NCBI GenBank assembly: GCA_965198825.1
Contig: CBDAQB010000002.1
Location: 186,001 to 250,000, forward strand
DNA: 64,000 nucleotides
Direction: 5' to 3'
Source: BOG-908 sp965198825
GTDB taxonomy: Bacteria; Pseudomonadota; Alphaproteobacteria; Acetobacterales; Acetobacteraceae
Each line of letters begins with the position of its first letter. The first letter of the stretch is position 1. The notes beneath the pieces were generated by a model that had not been told where the DNA came from, made no database searches, and worked only from the letters and a program-made list of their open reading frames with translations. The position numbers were made by a program, and so were the translations under genes. Below are positions 1 through 8,091 of this stretch, one piece after another.

Positions 1-424
1 CCGCCACCGCCAGAACGGTCCACAGCCCTGCCGCATACACGACCACCAGCGGATCGAGGTCGGGGAACACCGTGACGGCGAAGGCGGCCGCGAAATCGAA
101 CGCGGCCTGAACGCCCAGGCCGCCCCAGGTCCCGCCTTTGCTGCGGCTTTGCCACAGCGCCACGGAGGCCAGCACGCCATCGGCGAGGAGGGCGCTGGCA
201 AACGCCGCCCACAGCATGGGCGCCCGGGCATCGCCCCAGCCGAGCGCATAGGCGCCGAACGCGGCCGCCACCGCGCCGCGCCAGGCGAGTATCCCCCTGT
301 GACGCCCAAGGCTTTGAAAATCCGCCCCGCCCAACACGAAATATTCCGCCGAGGGCGCCATGCCAACGGAAGTCCGGGAAACAGGAGCCTGGTCCAACGG
401 AGCGGGAACATCCTGGCCAGCCAT
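1..424 (-). CDS. HdeD/DUF308-like membrane protein, cut by the window edge
   Basis: An ATG at 424 opens a reading frame that runs without a stop to the left edge, so only the first 141 residues are visible. They hold an N-terminal tail of about 45 residues, then alternating hydrophobic stretches (about residues 47-63, 70-91 and 105-120, with another starting near 125) separated by short polar turns. The pattern, with a conserved-looking RG at the first membrane segment, resembles the HdeD/DUF308 family of small polytopic inner-membrane proteins linked to acid or general stress. An in-frame ATG at 361 is an alternative start. It lies 11 bases downstream of the CBS-domain gene on the same strand and is probably cotranscribed with it. 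The family call rests on the hydrophobic pattern and a few residues only. Confidence 0.6.
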   Translation of the reverse strand, partial: MAGQDVPAPLDQAPVSRTSVGMAPSAEYFVLGGADFQSLGRHRGILAWRGAVAAAFGAYALGWGDARAPMLWAAFASALLADGVLASVALWQSRSKGGTWGGLGVQAAFDFAAAFAVTVFPDLDPLVVVYAAGLWTVLAVA

Positions 425-435
425 GGCGCCGCGCC

Positions 436-909
436 TCAGACCAGCGCCGCAGGCGCGCGCGCGATCGCGGCAACCAGATCGGAGCGGCTCACCACACCAA
501 CGATTTTCCCGTTCCGCACGATGGGAAGCCGCTTGAGCCTCCGCGCCGTCATCAGCTCGGCAAGTTCCGGAAGCGTCGCCTGTTCGTCCGCCGTCACCAC
601 GACCCGCGACATCATCCCATCCGCCCTGCGGTTGTCGTGCGCGACCAGTTCGAGGAACTCCTCTCCCAGAGATCCACCCTCGGCAAGCGCCTCGAGCCAG
701 CGCTCCCGCTTCGCACGCACCGATTCGCGAAACGGCTCCAGCAAATCATCCTCGCTCACCAGCCCGAGAAGCGCTCCCGTCGGCGAACAGACCGGAACGG
801 CGCTGATCCGGTGCAGCGACAAAAGCGCCGCGATCTCCTCAGCCCCCGTCTCCGGCGCCACCGTGACGACCGGCTTGCTCATGATTTCCGCTGCTGTGAT
901 ACTGAACAT
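436..909 (-). CDS. Tandem CBS-domain protein
   Basis: This is a 157-residue protein made almost entirely of two CBS domains, about residues 5-60 and 95-150. The first begins AAEIMSKPVVTV and the second GMMSRVVVTA, both typical of the family, and each ends in a G-V-S-x-x-D-L type motif (GLVSEDDLL, GVVSRSDLV). CBS pairs bind adenosine nucleotides and act as cellular energy sensors. The frame stays open upstream to 1113, but that extension runs through a dispersed repeat. The start at 909 is chosen because AAGGAGG lies six bases before it. The HdeD-like gene follows after 11 bases. Stand-alone CBS proteins of this kind are often found beside stress and low-oxygen genes, which fits the neighbouring cyd operon. 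The ligand cannot be told from sequence. Confidence 0.88.
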   Translation of the reverse strand: MFSITAAEIMSKPVVTVAPETGAEEIAALLSLHRISAVPVCSPTGALLGLVSEDDLLEPFRESVRAKRERWLEALAEGGSLGEEFLELVAHDNRRADGMMSRVVVTADEQATLPELAELMTARRLKRLPIVRNGKIVGVVSRSDLVAAIARAPAALV

Positions 910-978
910 GCTGAGCCTCCTTGCCCACGCAGCATGTTCCAGATGGGACCTGCTCGCCTTGATGCAGGTCAACGAGGA

Positions 979-1107
979 AGCAAGGCGTTCTTTTTTGAAA
1001 AAAAGAACCAAAAAACTTTTGGATGTTCGGGCCGGGCTTTTCCACGAGCTCGGTCCCACATCGTGAAAGTTTTTTGGTTCTTTTTTACAAAAAAGAACGC
1101 GCTTGCT
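979..1107. repeat. Dispersed palindromic element, paired copy 1
   Basis: Two arms in inverted orientation flank a core of about 43 bp. The left arm (979-1021) reads GTTCTTTTTTG then AAAAAAAGAACC, and the right arm (1064-1107) is close to its reverse complement. Each arm is itself a hairpin. It sits between cydX and the CBS gene, both on the minus strand, and may terminate the cyd transcript. It is one of about fourteen copies in the window. Confidence 0.9.
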
Positions 1108-1109
1108 TT

Positions 1110-1259
1110 TCAAACCTTCCGGTAAAGCGCACCCGAAGCCGGAGACGCTCCAGCCGAAGTCCCATCATCGACCGTGCAGCCGAACTCGTGCCACATGCCG
1201 TTCAGGATTCCGAAGGCGACGGCGAGGCCCAGGCCCAATACCCAGGTGAAATACCACAT
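1110..1259 (-). CDS. cydX: Cytochrome bd oxidase small subunit CydX
   Basis: A 49-residue single-span membrane protein beginning MWYFTWVLGLGLAVAFGILN, the hallmark of the CydX/YbgT family. CydX is the small third subunit that stabilises the haem centres of cytochrome bd quinol oxidase in the inner membrane. The family is usually about 35-45 residues. Here a polar tail of roughly 25 residues follows the membrane helix. The gene lies 12 bases after cydB, so cydA-cydB-cydX form one transcript. Its stop is only a few bases from the right arm of a dispersed repeat. Confidence 0.93.
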   Translation of the reverse strand: MWYFTWVLGLGLAVAFGILNGMWHEFGCTVDDGTSAGASPASGALYRKV

Positions 1260-1271
1260 CGGAAGCTCCGT

Positions 1272-2420
1272 TCAGTAGAGGTCGTGGTTGGAGGCGATGG
1301 CGGCGCTGGTGATCCGTCCTGACATGACGCGGAACACCCAGGCCGTGTAGAGCAGCACGATCGGCAGCAGGACCACCGTCGCGATCAGCATCATGAAGAG
1401 CGTCCCCTCGCTGGAGGAGGCGTTCCAGACCAGCAGCGAGGAATGATGATCCACCGTGCTGGGCAGGATGATCGGAAACATCGACAGCCCGACGGTCGAG
1501 ATCATGCCGGTTGTCGCGGCGGCGGACCCCGCGAGCGCCGCTGCCTCCCGCCTGGCGCGCAACGCCAGCCCTGCGGCGGCCGCGCCGAACAGGCCGAGTG
1601 CCGGACCAGCGATCATCCAGGGGTGCTTGCCGTAGTTGGCGAGCCACGCGCCCTGTTCCGCCATGACCGTCGCGCGCAGCGGGTTGGAAGGGCCTGCGGG
1701 GTCCACCGCACCGGACACCGCAAAGCCGATCGCATCGAAGGCGACATGCAGGCCGCCTGCTGCGAACAAGGCGAAGCACACCGCGGCGGCGATCGAGCCG
1801 TAGTTTCGCGCGCGCTCGTGCACCGGGCCGTCGCCCAGCTTCAGCCCGAGATAGGCGCTGCCGTGCAGCACGGCCATGGCGACGGAGAGCACGCCGCACA
1901 GCACGCTGAAAGGCGTGAAGAGCCCCAGAAGCGAACCCGCATAATGCATGCGGAGGTCGTCATCGAGGCGGAAGGGCACGCCCTCCAGCACGTTGCCGAC
2001 GGCGACGCCGAACACCAGGGCCGGGACGAAGCCGCCCACGAACAGCGCCCAGTCCCATGACGACCGCCACACCGGCGACAGCCGCTTGGAGCGGTATTTG
2101 AATCCGACCGGCCGCAGGATGAGCGCTGCCAGGACCAGGAACATCGCCAGGTAGAAGCCCGAGAACGTCACCGCATAGACGAACGGCCAGGCCGCGAAGA
2201 TGGCGCCGCCGCCCAGGATGAACCACACCTGGTTGCCCTCCCAGGTGGGGCCGGAGACGTTGATGGCCATGCGCCGTTCCACGTCGGTGCGCGCGACGAA
2301 AGGCAGCAGCGCGCCAATGCCCAGGTCCCAGCCGCCGGTGAGCGAAAAGCCGATGAGCAGGACGCCCAGCAGCACCCACCAGATGACCCGTAGGGTCGGG
2401 TAGTCGAGCAACGCGTGCAT
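1272..2420 (-). CDS. cydB: Cytochrome bd ubiquinol oxidase subunit II
   Basis: 382 residues, the usual length for CydB. The N-terminus carries the family signature around residues 10-90: WWVLLGVLLIGFSLTGGWDL near 14-33, then GPTWEGNQVWFILGGGA. The rest is a string of about eight hydrophobic helices. With CydA it forms the high-affinity quinol:O2 oxidoreductase, which reduces oxygen to water at low oxygen and builds a proton gradient without pumping. It starts 12 bases after the cydA stop with a purine-rich stretch ahead of the ATG. It is probably controlled by the FNR-type site upstream of cydA. Confidence 0.97.
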   Translation of the reverse strand: MHALLDYPTLRVIWWVLLGVLLIGFSLTGGWDLGIGALLPFVARTDVERRMAINVSGPTWEGNQVWFILGGGAIFAAWPFVYAVTFSGFYLAMFLVLAALILRPVGFKYRSKRLSPVWRSSWDWALFVGGFVPALVFGVAVGNVLEGVPFRLDDDLRMHYAGSLLGLFTPFSVLCGVLSVAMAVLHGSAYLGLKLGDGPVHERARNYGSIAAAVCFALFAAGGLHVAFDAIGFAVSGAVDPAGPSNPLRATVMAEQGAWLANYGKHPWMIAGPALGLFGAAAAGLALRARREAAALAGSAAATTGMISTVGLSMFPIILPSTVDHHSSLLVWNASSSEGTLFMMLIATVVLLPIVLLYTAWVFRVMSGRITSAAIASNHDLY

Positions 2421-2432
2421 GTCTCTCTCTCC

Positions 2433-4004
2433 TCAGGCGTAGGTGGGGCTTGCGAAAACCGCGTCGGCATCGTCCGCGCCTGTCACGTCGTGCAGCTGGT
2501 AGGGACCGCGCCTGACGGTGCGCACGATGAGCCCCAGCTCGATGATGGCGAGCGAACCGTAGATGGCCGTGAAGCCGATCAGGGTCGCCCACAATTCGCC
2601 GCGGCTCAGCATCGAGGAGGCCATGGCCGTCGGCAGCACGCCATCGATCGCCCAGGGCTGGCGGCCGAGTTCGGCGACCACCCAGCCCGCTTCCGCGGCG
2701 ACCCAGGGCAGCGTCAGCGCGAGTACGGCCAGGCGCAGGAACCAGCGGCTGTCGAAGCGCCGCAGCGAGGACAGCACGAAGCCGGTGGCGAACAGCCCGA
2801 CCATGGCGAAGCCGAGCCCTGCCATGATCCTGAAACCCCAGAACATGACGGGCACGTCCGGAACCGTGTCCCAGGCCGCGAGGTCGATCTGCTGCGGCGT
2901 GGCCTTGGTGGGATCGGCCATGGTGCGCTTCAACAGCAGCGCGTAGCCGAGGTCGTGGCCGTGCAGCGCGAATTGGCCGAGTGCCGCCGGATCCTTCGGG
3001 TTCGTCTTGAGCGTCTGCACGGCGGTGTAGGCGACCAGCCCGCTTTCGATCCGCTCATGCGCCTTCAGCACCAGCTCGGACATGCCTGTCACTTCGTGGT
3101 CGAGGCTGCGCGTGGCGATCAGCCCCAGCACCCAAGGCACTTCCACGGCATAGCGCGTGGTGCGCGTGGCGGTGTCGGGCATGCCGAAGACGGTGATCCC
3201 GGCAGGTGCTGGCTGCGTATGCCAGGCCGCCTCGATGGCGGCGAGCTTCATTTTCTGGTTGTCGGTCAGCGTGTAGCCGCTCTCGTCGCCGAGCACGACG
3301 ACGGACAGGCTCGACGCCAGGCCGAAGGCGGAGGCGACCACCATGGAGCGGCGCGCGACCTCGACCCACTTGCCCTGCAGCAGGTAGATCGCCGAGACGC
3401 CGAGCACCACGACAGAGGCGATGACATAGCCAGCACTGACGGTGTGCACGAATTTCGCCTGCGCCACCGGATTGAACAGCACGGCCGCGAAATCGGTGAT
3501 TTCCATGCGCATGGTGTTCGGGTTGAAGCTGGCGCCGACCGGATTCTGCATCCAGCCGTTGGCGATCAGAATCCACAGCGCCGACAGATTTGTGCCAAGC
3601 GCCACCATGAAGGTTGCGAACAGATGTCCCGCGCGCGAGAGCCTGTCCCAGCCGAAGAACATCAGCCCGACGAAGGTCGCTTCCAGGAAGAAGGCCATCA
3701 GGCCCTCGACGGCGAGCGGCGCGCCGAAAATGTCACCGGCGTAGGTGGAGAAATACGACCAGTTGGTGCCGAACTGGAATTCCATCGTCAGGCCGGTCGC
3801 CACGCCGAGCACGAAGTTGATTCCGAAGATGACGCCCCAGAACCGCGTGACGGTTTTCCACACCGGCCCCCCGGTCATGACATAGACGCTCTCCATGATG
3901 ACCAGCATGAAAGAGAGCCCGAGCGTCAGAGGGACAAACAGAAAATGATAAAGTGCGGTCAGCGCAAATTGCAGCCGCGACAGGTCGATGACACCGGAAT
4001 CCAA
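2433..4004 (-). CDS. cydA: Cytochrome bd ubiquinol oxidase subunit I
   Basis: CydA binds the three haems and the quinol. The N-terminus (DLSRLQFALTALYHFLFVPL) is diagnostic and contains the axial histidine region. The quinol-loop region and a GWVVAELGRQPW motif lie near the C-terminus. The frame is open to an ATG at 4073, but that ATG overlaps a perfect FNR box and would add 23 residues with no family counterpart. A TTG at 4004 with GGAGG five bases upstream gives a protein of 523 residues with the expected N-terminus, so that start is preferred. First gene of cydABX, divergent from cydDC. With the FNR box about 75 bases upstream, induction at low oxygen is the expected regulation. Confidence 0.95.
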   Translation of the reverse strand: MDSGVIDLSRLQFALTALYHFLFVPLTLGLSFMLVIMESVYVMTGGPVWKTVTRFWGVIFGINFVLGVATGLTMEFQFGTNWSYFSTYAGDIFGAPLAVEGLMAFFLEATFVGLMFFGWDRLSRAGHLFATFMVALGTNLSALWILIANGWMQNPVGASFNPNTMRMEITDFAAVLFNPVAQAKFVHTVSAGYVIASVVVLGVSAIYLLQGKWVEVARRSMVVASAFGLASSLSVVVLGDESGYTLTDNQKMKLAAIEAAWHTQPAPAGITVFGMPDTATRTTRYAVEVPWVLGLIATRSLDHEVTGMSELVLKAHERIESGLVAYTAVQTLKTNPKDPAALGQFALHGHDLGYALLLKRTMADPTKATPQQIDLAAWDTVPDVPVMFWGFRIMAGLGFAMVGLFATGFVLSSLRRFDSRWFLRLAVLALTLPWVAAEAGWVVAELGRQPWAIDGVLPTAMASSMLSRGELWATLIGFTAIYGSLAIIELGLIVRTVRRGPYQLHDVTGADDADAVFASPTYA

Positions 4005-4072
4005 GGGACCCTCCGCACTGGAACCGCCCGATTGGCGGCCTGTGCACCATGACAGGGCTGCTCCGTTCCGCA

Positions 4073-4086
4073 TTGATTTCGATCAA
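4073..4086. promoter_or_regulatory. Perfect FNR/ANR-type box between cydA and cydD
   Basis: TTGAT(4073-4077)-TTCG-ATCAA(4082-4086) matches the palindromic FNR/ANR/FixK consensus TTGATNNNNATCAA at every fixed position. It lies about 75 bp upstream of the preferred cydA start and 36 bp upstream of the cydD start. The spacing suits activation of cydABX. For cydDC a class II position would need an almost leaderless transcript. Whether both directions are controlled is inference. Confidence 0.85.
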
Positions 4087-4121
4087 GGCGCGGTCAGGCC
4101 ATTTCGGCGGACAACGCAGCG

Positions 4122-5786
4122 ATGGAGATCCAGACCAGAAAAACCGTCGAAGCCGCCAGGAAGATCCTGCTTCGCGAAATCTCGAAGAGCGCAGGCGGGC
4201 TGGGCGCCGCCGCATCTGCCGCAACCGTGCTCGATGGGCTGCCTGCCGTCGCTTTCGTCGGTGGGCTGGCGGGAGCGATAGGCGCGCTGGCGCGCGGCAA
4301 CGGCAACGCGGCTCCCTGGCTGGCGCTTGCCCTGGGCGCCGCGCTTGTCAGGGGTACTCTCGCCTGGTGTGCCACCACGCTTGGCGCGCGCGCATCGGTC
4401 CGCGCCCGCGACGCCATGCGCCGCCGCGTCGTGGCGGCCTGCCTCGACCCCTCGGGCGGAGCGCCGCCTCCTGTGGGCGAAATCATGGTTGCGGCCATTG
4501 ACGGCACCGAGGCGCTGGACGGCTACGCCGCGCGCTTCCTGCCTGCCCGCGCCGCCGCCGCCATCTCGCCCTTGCTGGTCCTGGCAGCGGTCGCGGTTGC
4601 GAGCCCGACGGCGGCCGCGATCCTCGCCGCGACTCTGGTGCCCTTCATCATGCTGATGATCCTGGCAGGCGGCGCCGCTGCCGGCAGGGCGAGGGCGCAG
4701 TTCACCGCGCTGTCCAAACTCGGCGGCCTGTTCGCCGACCGCGTGAGGCACCTGCCCACGATCATCGCCTATGGCGCGGAAGAGGCCGAAACCGCCCGCC
4801 TCGGCCGCGCCGCGGACGCCCTGCGCCGGCGCACCATAGACGTGCTGAGGGTGGCGATCGTCTCGTCCAGCGGCCTGGATTTCTTCGCGGCGATCTGCGT
4901 GGCGCTGGTTGCGGTCTATACCGGCCTCGACCTCATGCGCCTGCTGCCCGGCTGGGTGTCGGAACGGCTCGACCTAGGCCACGCGTTTTTCGTCCTCGCC
5001 CTGGCGCCGGAGTTCTATGCGCCGATGAGGAGGCTCGCGGCCTGCTACCATGACCGCCGGGTGGCGGAAGCCGCGGCAGACGGGCTGGCGTTGCTGACCA
5101 GGCGCGCCCCGCGCCCTGCCGTCCCGCTTCCCGCCCTCGCCCACGCGCCGGCGATCCACTTTGCCGCGGTGACGGTGCGCTATCCTGGCGAGGACGCGCC
5201 CGCCCTGCACGAGCTGGAGTTCACCGCGCCGGCCGGCCAGATCACCGCCATCGTGGGGCCGAGCGGCAGCGGCAAGACCAGCGCGCTGCGCCTTCTCCTC
5301 GGCCTGGCACCCCTGGCCGGCGGCGAGGTGTGGATCGGCGATGCCGCGCTCTCGGAGGTCGGCGGCATAGCGCCCTGGGTGGCCTGGGTCGGCCAGGCGC
5401 CGCTCGTGGTGCCGGGCACGATTGCCGAGAACCTGTCCCTCGCACGCCTTGATGCGACGAGGGCGGAGCTCGAGGCGGCTTCCAAAACCGTCGGCCTGTG
5501 CGCCGCCCTTCGCGCCCGTGCCGGCGGCCTCGACTCGACGCTGGACGAACGCGGCGGCGGCCTCTCCGGCGGTGAGCGGCGGCGCCTGGCGCTGGCGCGC
5601 GCCATCCTCAAGCAGCCGCCGATCCTGCTGCTGGACGAGCCGACGGCGCATCTCGACGCCGCGGCGGAGGCCGACATGATCGCCATCATCAGGGCGGCGG
5701 CGCGTGGCCGCACCACCATCATCGCCACCCATTCGCGTGCGCTGGCCAGGGCCGCGGACCATGTTGTCGAACTGGAAGCGCCATGA
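4122..5786 (+). CDS. cydD: Thiol reductant ABC exporter subunit CydD
   Basis: A 554-residue half-transporter. Residues 1-300 are a six-helix ABC type-1 membrane domain, followed by an ATPase domain with Walker A GPSGSGKT near residue 380, the signature LSGGE near 479 and Walker B ILLLDEPTAHLD. CydDC exports cysteine and glutathione to the periplasm and is needed for assembly of cytochrome bd. The gene is immediately divergent from cydA and overlaps cydC by four bases (ATGA), so the two are translationally coupled. The length is normal. The assignment as CydD rather than a generic exporter rests on the cydC partner and on the cyd context. Confidence 0.94.
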   Translation: MEIQTRKTVEAARKILLREISKSAGGLGAAASAATVLDGLPAVAFVGGLAGAIGALARGNGNAAPWLALALGAALVRGTLAWCATTLGARASVRARDAMRRRVVAACLDPSGGAPPPVGEIMVAAIDGTEALDGYAARFLPARAAAAISPLLVLAAVAVASPTAAAILAATLVPFIMLMILAGGAAAGRARAQFTALSKLGGLFADRVRHLPTIIAYGAEEAETARLGRAADALRRRTIDVLRVAIVSSSGLDFFAAICVALVAVYTGLDLMRLLPGWVSERLDLGHAFFVLALAPEFYAPMRRLAACYHDRRVAEAAADGLALLTRRAPRPAVPLPALAHAPAIHFAAVTVRYPGEDAPALHELEFTAPAGQITAIVGPSGSGKTSALRLLLGLAPLAGGEVWIGDAALSEVGGIAPWVAWVGQAPLVVPGTIAENLSLARLDATRAELEAASKTVGLCAALRARAGGLDSTLDERGGGLSGGERRRLALARAILKQPPILLLDEPTAHLDAAAEADMIAIIRAAARGRTTIIATHSRALARAADHVVELEAP

Positions 5787-7381
5787 GCGCGGGTTTGCGG
5801 TGCCTGCTGGCAGCCGAACGCCGCCGCCACCGCTGGCTGCTGCTGGGCGCCGGCTTCTCGGCCGCGACTGGGGGATTCACTGCGGTGTCGCTGCTCGGCT
5901 TGTCCGGCTGGTTCGTTGCCGGCTGCAGCCTGGCCGGCGCAGGGGCCTTCAACTACCTGTTGCCCAGCGCGACGATACGGCTGCTCACCATCCTGAGGAC
6001 GGCGGCGCGCCACTCGGAGCGGCTTACCGGCCACGAGGCGGCGCTTCGCACCCTCGCCGATTTGCGTCCCCAGCTTTTCAGGGCGCTGGCATCCTCGCCC
6101 GCTGCCACGGCGGTATCGATGGCCTCGGGCGAGGCGACCTCCCGCCTGATCAGCGACGTCGGTGAGATCGAGAACGCCGTGTTCCGCCGCTCGGCTGCAG
6201 CAGGCGCCTTGGCCTCCTGGGTCACCGGCGCCCTTCTGATGGCGTTCTCCATCGGCGCGTGGGGCGTGGCGGTGGCTCTTCTTCCGGGCGCCGCGCTGAT
6301 CGCCGCGCGGCTGCTCGCCGGATGGCGCGAACGGGCGGGCGCCGCCCTGCCCGCCGCGCAGGGTGCCCTGGGCGCGGAGTTTTCCGCCCTCGTCGCCGGG
6401 TTGCCTGAACTGCATGCCTATGGGCTGCGGGACTGGGCGGTGGAGCGGCTGAACCGCTCCTGCGCCAGGCTCGCCTCGGCGCAAGGGGCCGCGGTGGAAA
6501 ATTGGCCGGAACCGTTGCTCGCATCGGTCGCGGGGGTGGCCATGGTGGCGGCGCTTTGGGCTGCGTCCGGCGGGCCGGTGCCGCTGGCGGCGCTTGCCTG
6601 CCTTGCGGCCGGGATGACGGTGGAAGGCGTGGGCGGGTTGGCGCGGCTGATGCGCGGACGCGGGCAGCGCCTGGCCGCGGAACGCCGGGTGGACGATATC
6701 CTTCTGGGCGCGGGAAGCCGGCTGCAGGCCGCATCCTCGCTCAACCCAAAGCCAGCAATCACCTTTGCCGGCCTTGGCGAGCGGCTGGAGCCGGGCACGG
6801 TTGTTGGCCTGTCGGGTCCGTCCGGCAGCGGGAAGACGACGCTGCTCGAAGCGCTCGTCGGCCTGCGCCAGGATGCCTCGGCCGCCATCCTGCTGGACGG
6901 CGTGCCGCTGGGGGATTGGGAGCCGCACGCCGCGCGCGCGTGCTTCTCCTATGCCGCGCAGGATGCGCCGGTGCTTTCCGGGACAGTGCGGGAGAACCTG
7001 CGGCTCGGCGAGGCGCTCGCGCTGGACGAGGAGATGTGGGAGGCGCTGTTCGACGCCGGCATCGACGAGCGCGTGCGCGCCCTGCCTGGCGGGCTGGATG
7101 CGTGGCTCGGGGAAGACGGAATTCGGCTCTCGGGCGGCGAGCGGCGTAGGCTGACACTCGCGCGCGCCTATCTGCGTGCCGCACCCTGGCTGCTGCTGGA
7201 CGAACCGACGGAGGGTCTGGACCGCGCGACGGAGGCGCTGGTCGTTGGGAGGCTGACCGCCCGGCTTTCCCGTAACAGGCAGGGGGCCATCATCGCCAGC
7301 CACCGTGCCGCGCCGCTCGCGGCCTGCAGGCGGGTCTGTCGCATGGCGGAGACGGTCGTCATTCCGGCCGGAGACGCCTGA
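5783..7381 (+). CDS. cydC: Thiol reductant ABC exporter subunit CydC
   Basis: A 532-residue half-transporter and partner of CydD. The N-terminal membrane domain begins near residue 18 with a long hydrophobic region (LLLGAGFSAATGGFTAVSLL). Walker A GPSGSGKT lies near residue 345, LSGGE near 449 and Walker B LLLDEPTEGLD after it. The ATG lies inside the cydD stop (ATGA). Together they form the inner-membrane heterodimer that supplies reduced thiols for bd oxidase maturation. A stretch of about 130 bp without a convincing gene follows, before a terminator shared with the convergent phasin-like gene. Confidence 0.94.
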   Translation: MSAGLRCLLAAERRRHRWLLLGAGFSAATGGFTAVSLLGLSGWFVAGCSLAGAGAFNYLLPSATIRLLTILRTAARHSERLTGHEAALRTLADLRPQLFRALASSPAATAVSMASGEATSRLISDVGEIENAVFRRSAAAGALASWVTGALLMAFSIGAWGVAVALLPGAALIAARLLAGWRERAGAALPAAQGALGAEFSALVAGLPELHAYGLRDWAVERLNRSCARLASAQGAAVENWPEPLLASVAGVAMVAALWAASGGPVPLAALACLAAGMTVEGVGGLARLMRGRGQRLAAERRVDDILLGAGSRLQAASSLNPKPAITFAGLGERLEPGTVVGLSGPSGSGKTTLLEALVGLRQDASAAILLDGVPLGDWEPHAARACFSYAAQDAPVLSGTVRENLRLGEALALDEEMWEALFDAGIDERVRALPGGLDAWLGEDGIRLSGGERRRLTLARAYLRAAPWLLLDEPTEGLDRATEALVVGRLTARLSRNRQGAIIASHRAAPLAACRRVCRMAETVVIPAGDA

Positions 7382-7481
7382 GAGTTGGTGGCAGACCGGC
7401 CGCGTTCTTCAGGTTCCACTCGGAAGGGACCATGCCGGCGTCCTTCATGAGCTTGTCCTTCTAGAAATCGGCAAGCGGGCG

Positions 7482-7511
7482 CACAGGGCCGCGCGTGACG
7501 CGGCCCCGTGT
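7482..7511 (-). terminator. GC-rich hairpin after the phasin-like gene
   Basis: CACAGGGCCGCG (7482-7493) pairs with CGCGGCCCCGTG (7499-7510) around a five-base loop, with one imperfect pair. It lies immediately beyond the stop of the minus-strand phasin-like gene and downstream of cydC on the plus strand, so it could serve both. No long T tract follows, so its strength is uncertain. Confidence 0.55.
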
Positions 7512-7513
7512 GG

Positions 7514-7984
7514 TCATGCCGCCTTGATGGCCTTGGAGGTCGCGGGGGGCGTCGTGACGATCTCCTTTGCGGCACTCTCGCTGGGAGCCGATGCCGCCTC
7601 TGCGCCGGCTGCCAGAGCTGGCTTTTCCGCTTCCGCCGCCGGGTGGCGTTGCAGCAGAATTTCGGCGCTTTTGAAGAGGGTGGCGACGAACGCGTCGTTG
7701 GCCTTGCGCTGGATCTGGATCGCCGCCTCGAACTGGGCGTGGGCGGTTTCGAGCCATTTGTGCATGGCGGCCTGTTGCGGGCCGGCCGGGACCATGTTGT
7801 GCCACTCGGTGGCGGTCTTGGCGAAGAGCGCCTTGGTTCCGTCCGCTTCCGTAGTTCCGGCCGACATCGCGCCGAGAGCAGCCTCGGTCCAGGCGCGGCA
7901 AATGGTGGCCATGTTCCGCTGCGCAGCCGCAAAGGCCGCGAGGGGAGAAGCAGCCTCGGTGGTAGCTTTTTGCACGTCGCTCAT
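7514..7984 (-). CDS. Phasin-like protein
   Basis: A 156-residue protein, mostly helical and alanine-rich. The middle (about residues 15-110) resembles phasins: a run of amphipathic helix with AAAQRNMATICRAWTEAA near the start and an IQIQRKANDAFVATLFKSAE stretch. A low-complexity Ala/Glu/Pro tail follows. Phasins coat polyhydroxyalkanoate granules and limit their size. The start at 7984 has AGGAGG six bases before it. The frame is open far upstream, but that part is antisense-like to the next gene. An FNR-like box about 58 bases upstream suggests low-oxygen induction together with cyd. The family call is by pattern, not by a unique motif. A related granule-associated or stress protein is possible. 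Confidence 0.65.
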   Translation of the reverse strand: MSDVQKATTEAASPLAAFAAAQRNMATICRAWTEAALGAMSAGTTEADGTKALFAKTATEWHNMVPAGPQQAAMHKWLETAHAQFEAAIQIQRKANDAFVATLFKSAEILLQRHPAAEAEKPALAAGAEAASAPSESAAKEIVTTPPATSKAIKAA

Positions 7985-8035
7985 ATCAGCCTCCTGTTGA
8001 GGTCTGCATGAGCACCCGGATGTGGCAGCGCAGCA

Positions 8036-8049
8036 CTGATCTGGATCAA
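8036..8049 (-). promoter_or_regulatory. FNR/ANR-like box upstream of the phasin-like gene
   Basis: Read on the minus strand this is TTGAT-CCAG-ATCAG, matching nine of the ten fixed positions of TTGATNNNNATCAA. Its centre is about 58 bp upstream of the ATG at 7984, a usual distance for an activator site. It is the second such box within 4 kb, so the cyd and phasin genes may share a regulator. Confidence 0.6.
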
Positions 8050-8091
8050 AGACGGGCTGAGCAGGTCGCATTCGACGGGGCGAGGGACGGT

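Noticed and set aside
436..1113. Extended N-terminus of the CBS protein through the repeat
   Set aside because: The added residues are repeat-encoded, and a strong ribosome-binding site marks the start at 909.
2415..4052. 545-codon plus-strand frame opposite cydA
   Set aside because: Shadow of cydA with His/Asp/Gly-rich composition.
5180..7303. 707-codon minus-strand frame opposite cydDC
   Set aside because: Antisense to both transporter genes and lacking domain features.
7385..7470. Short minus-strand frame beginning MKDAGMVPSEWNL
   Set aside because: About 29 codons, overlapping the cydC end, no family I can name. It could be a remnant, but support is too thin.
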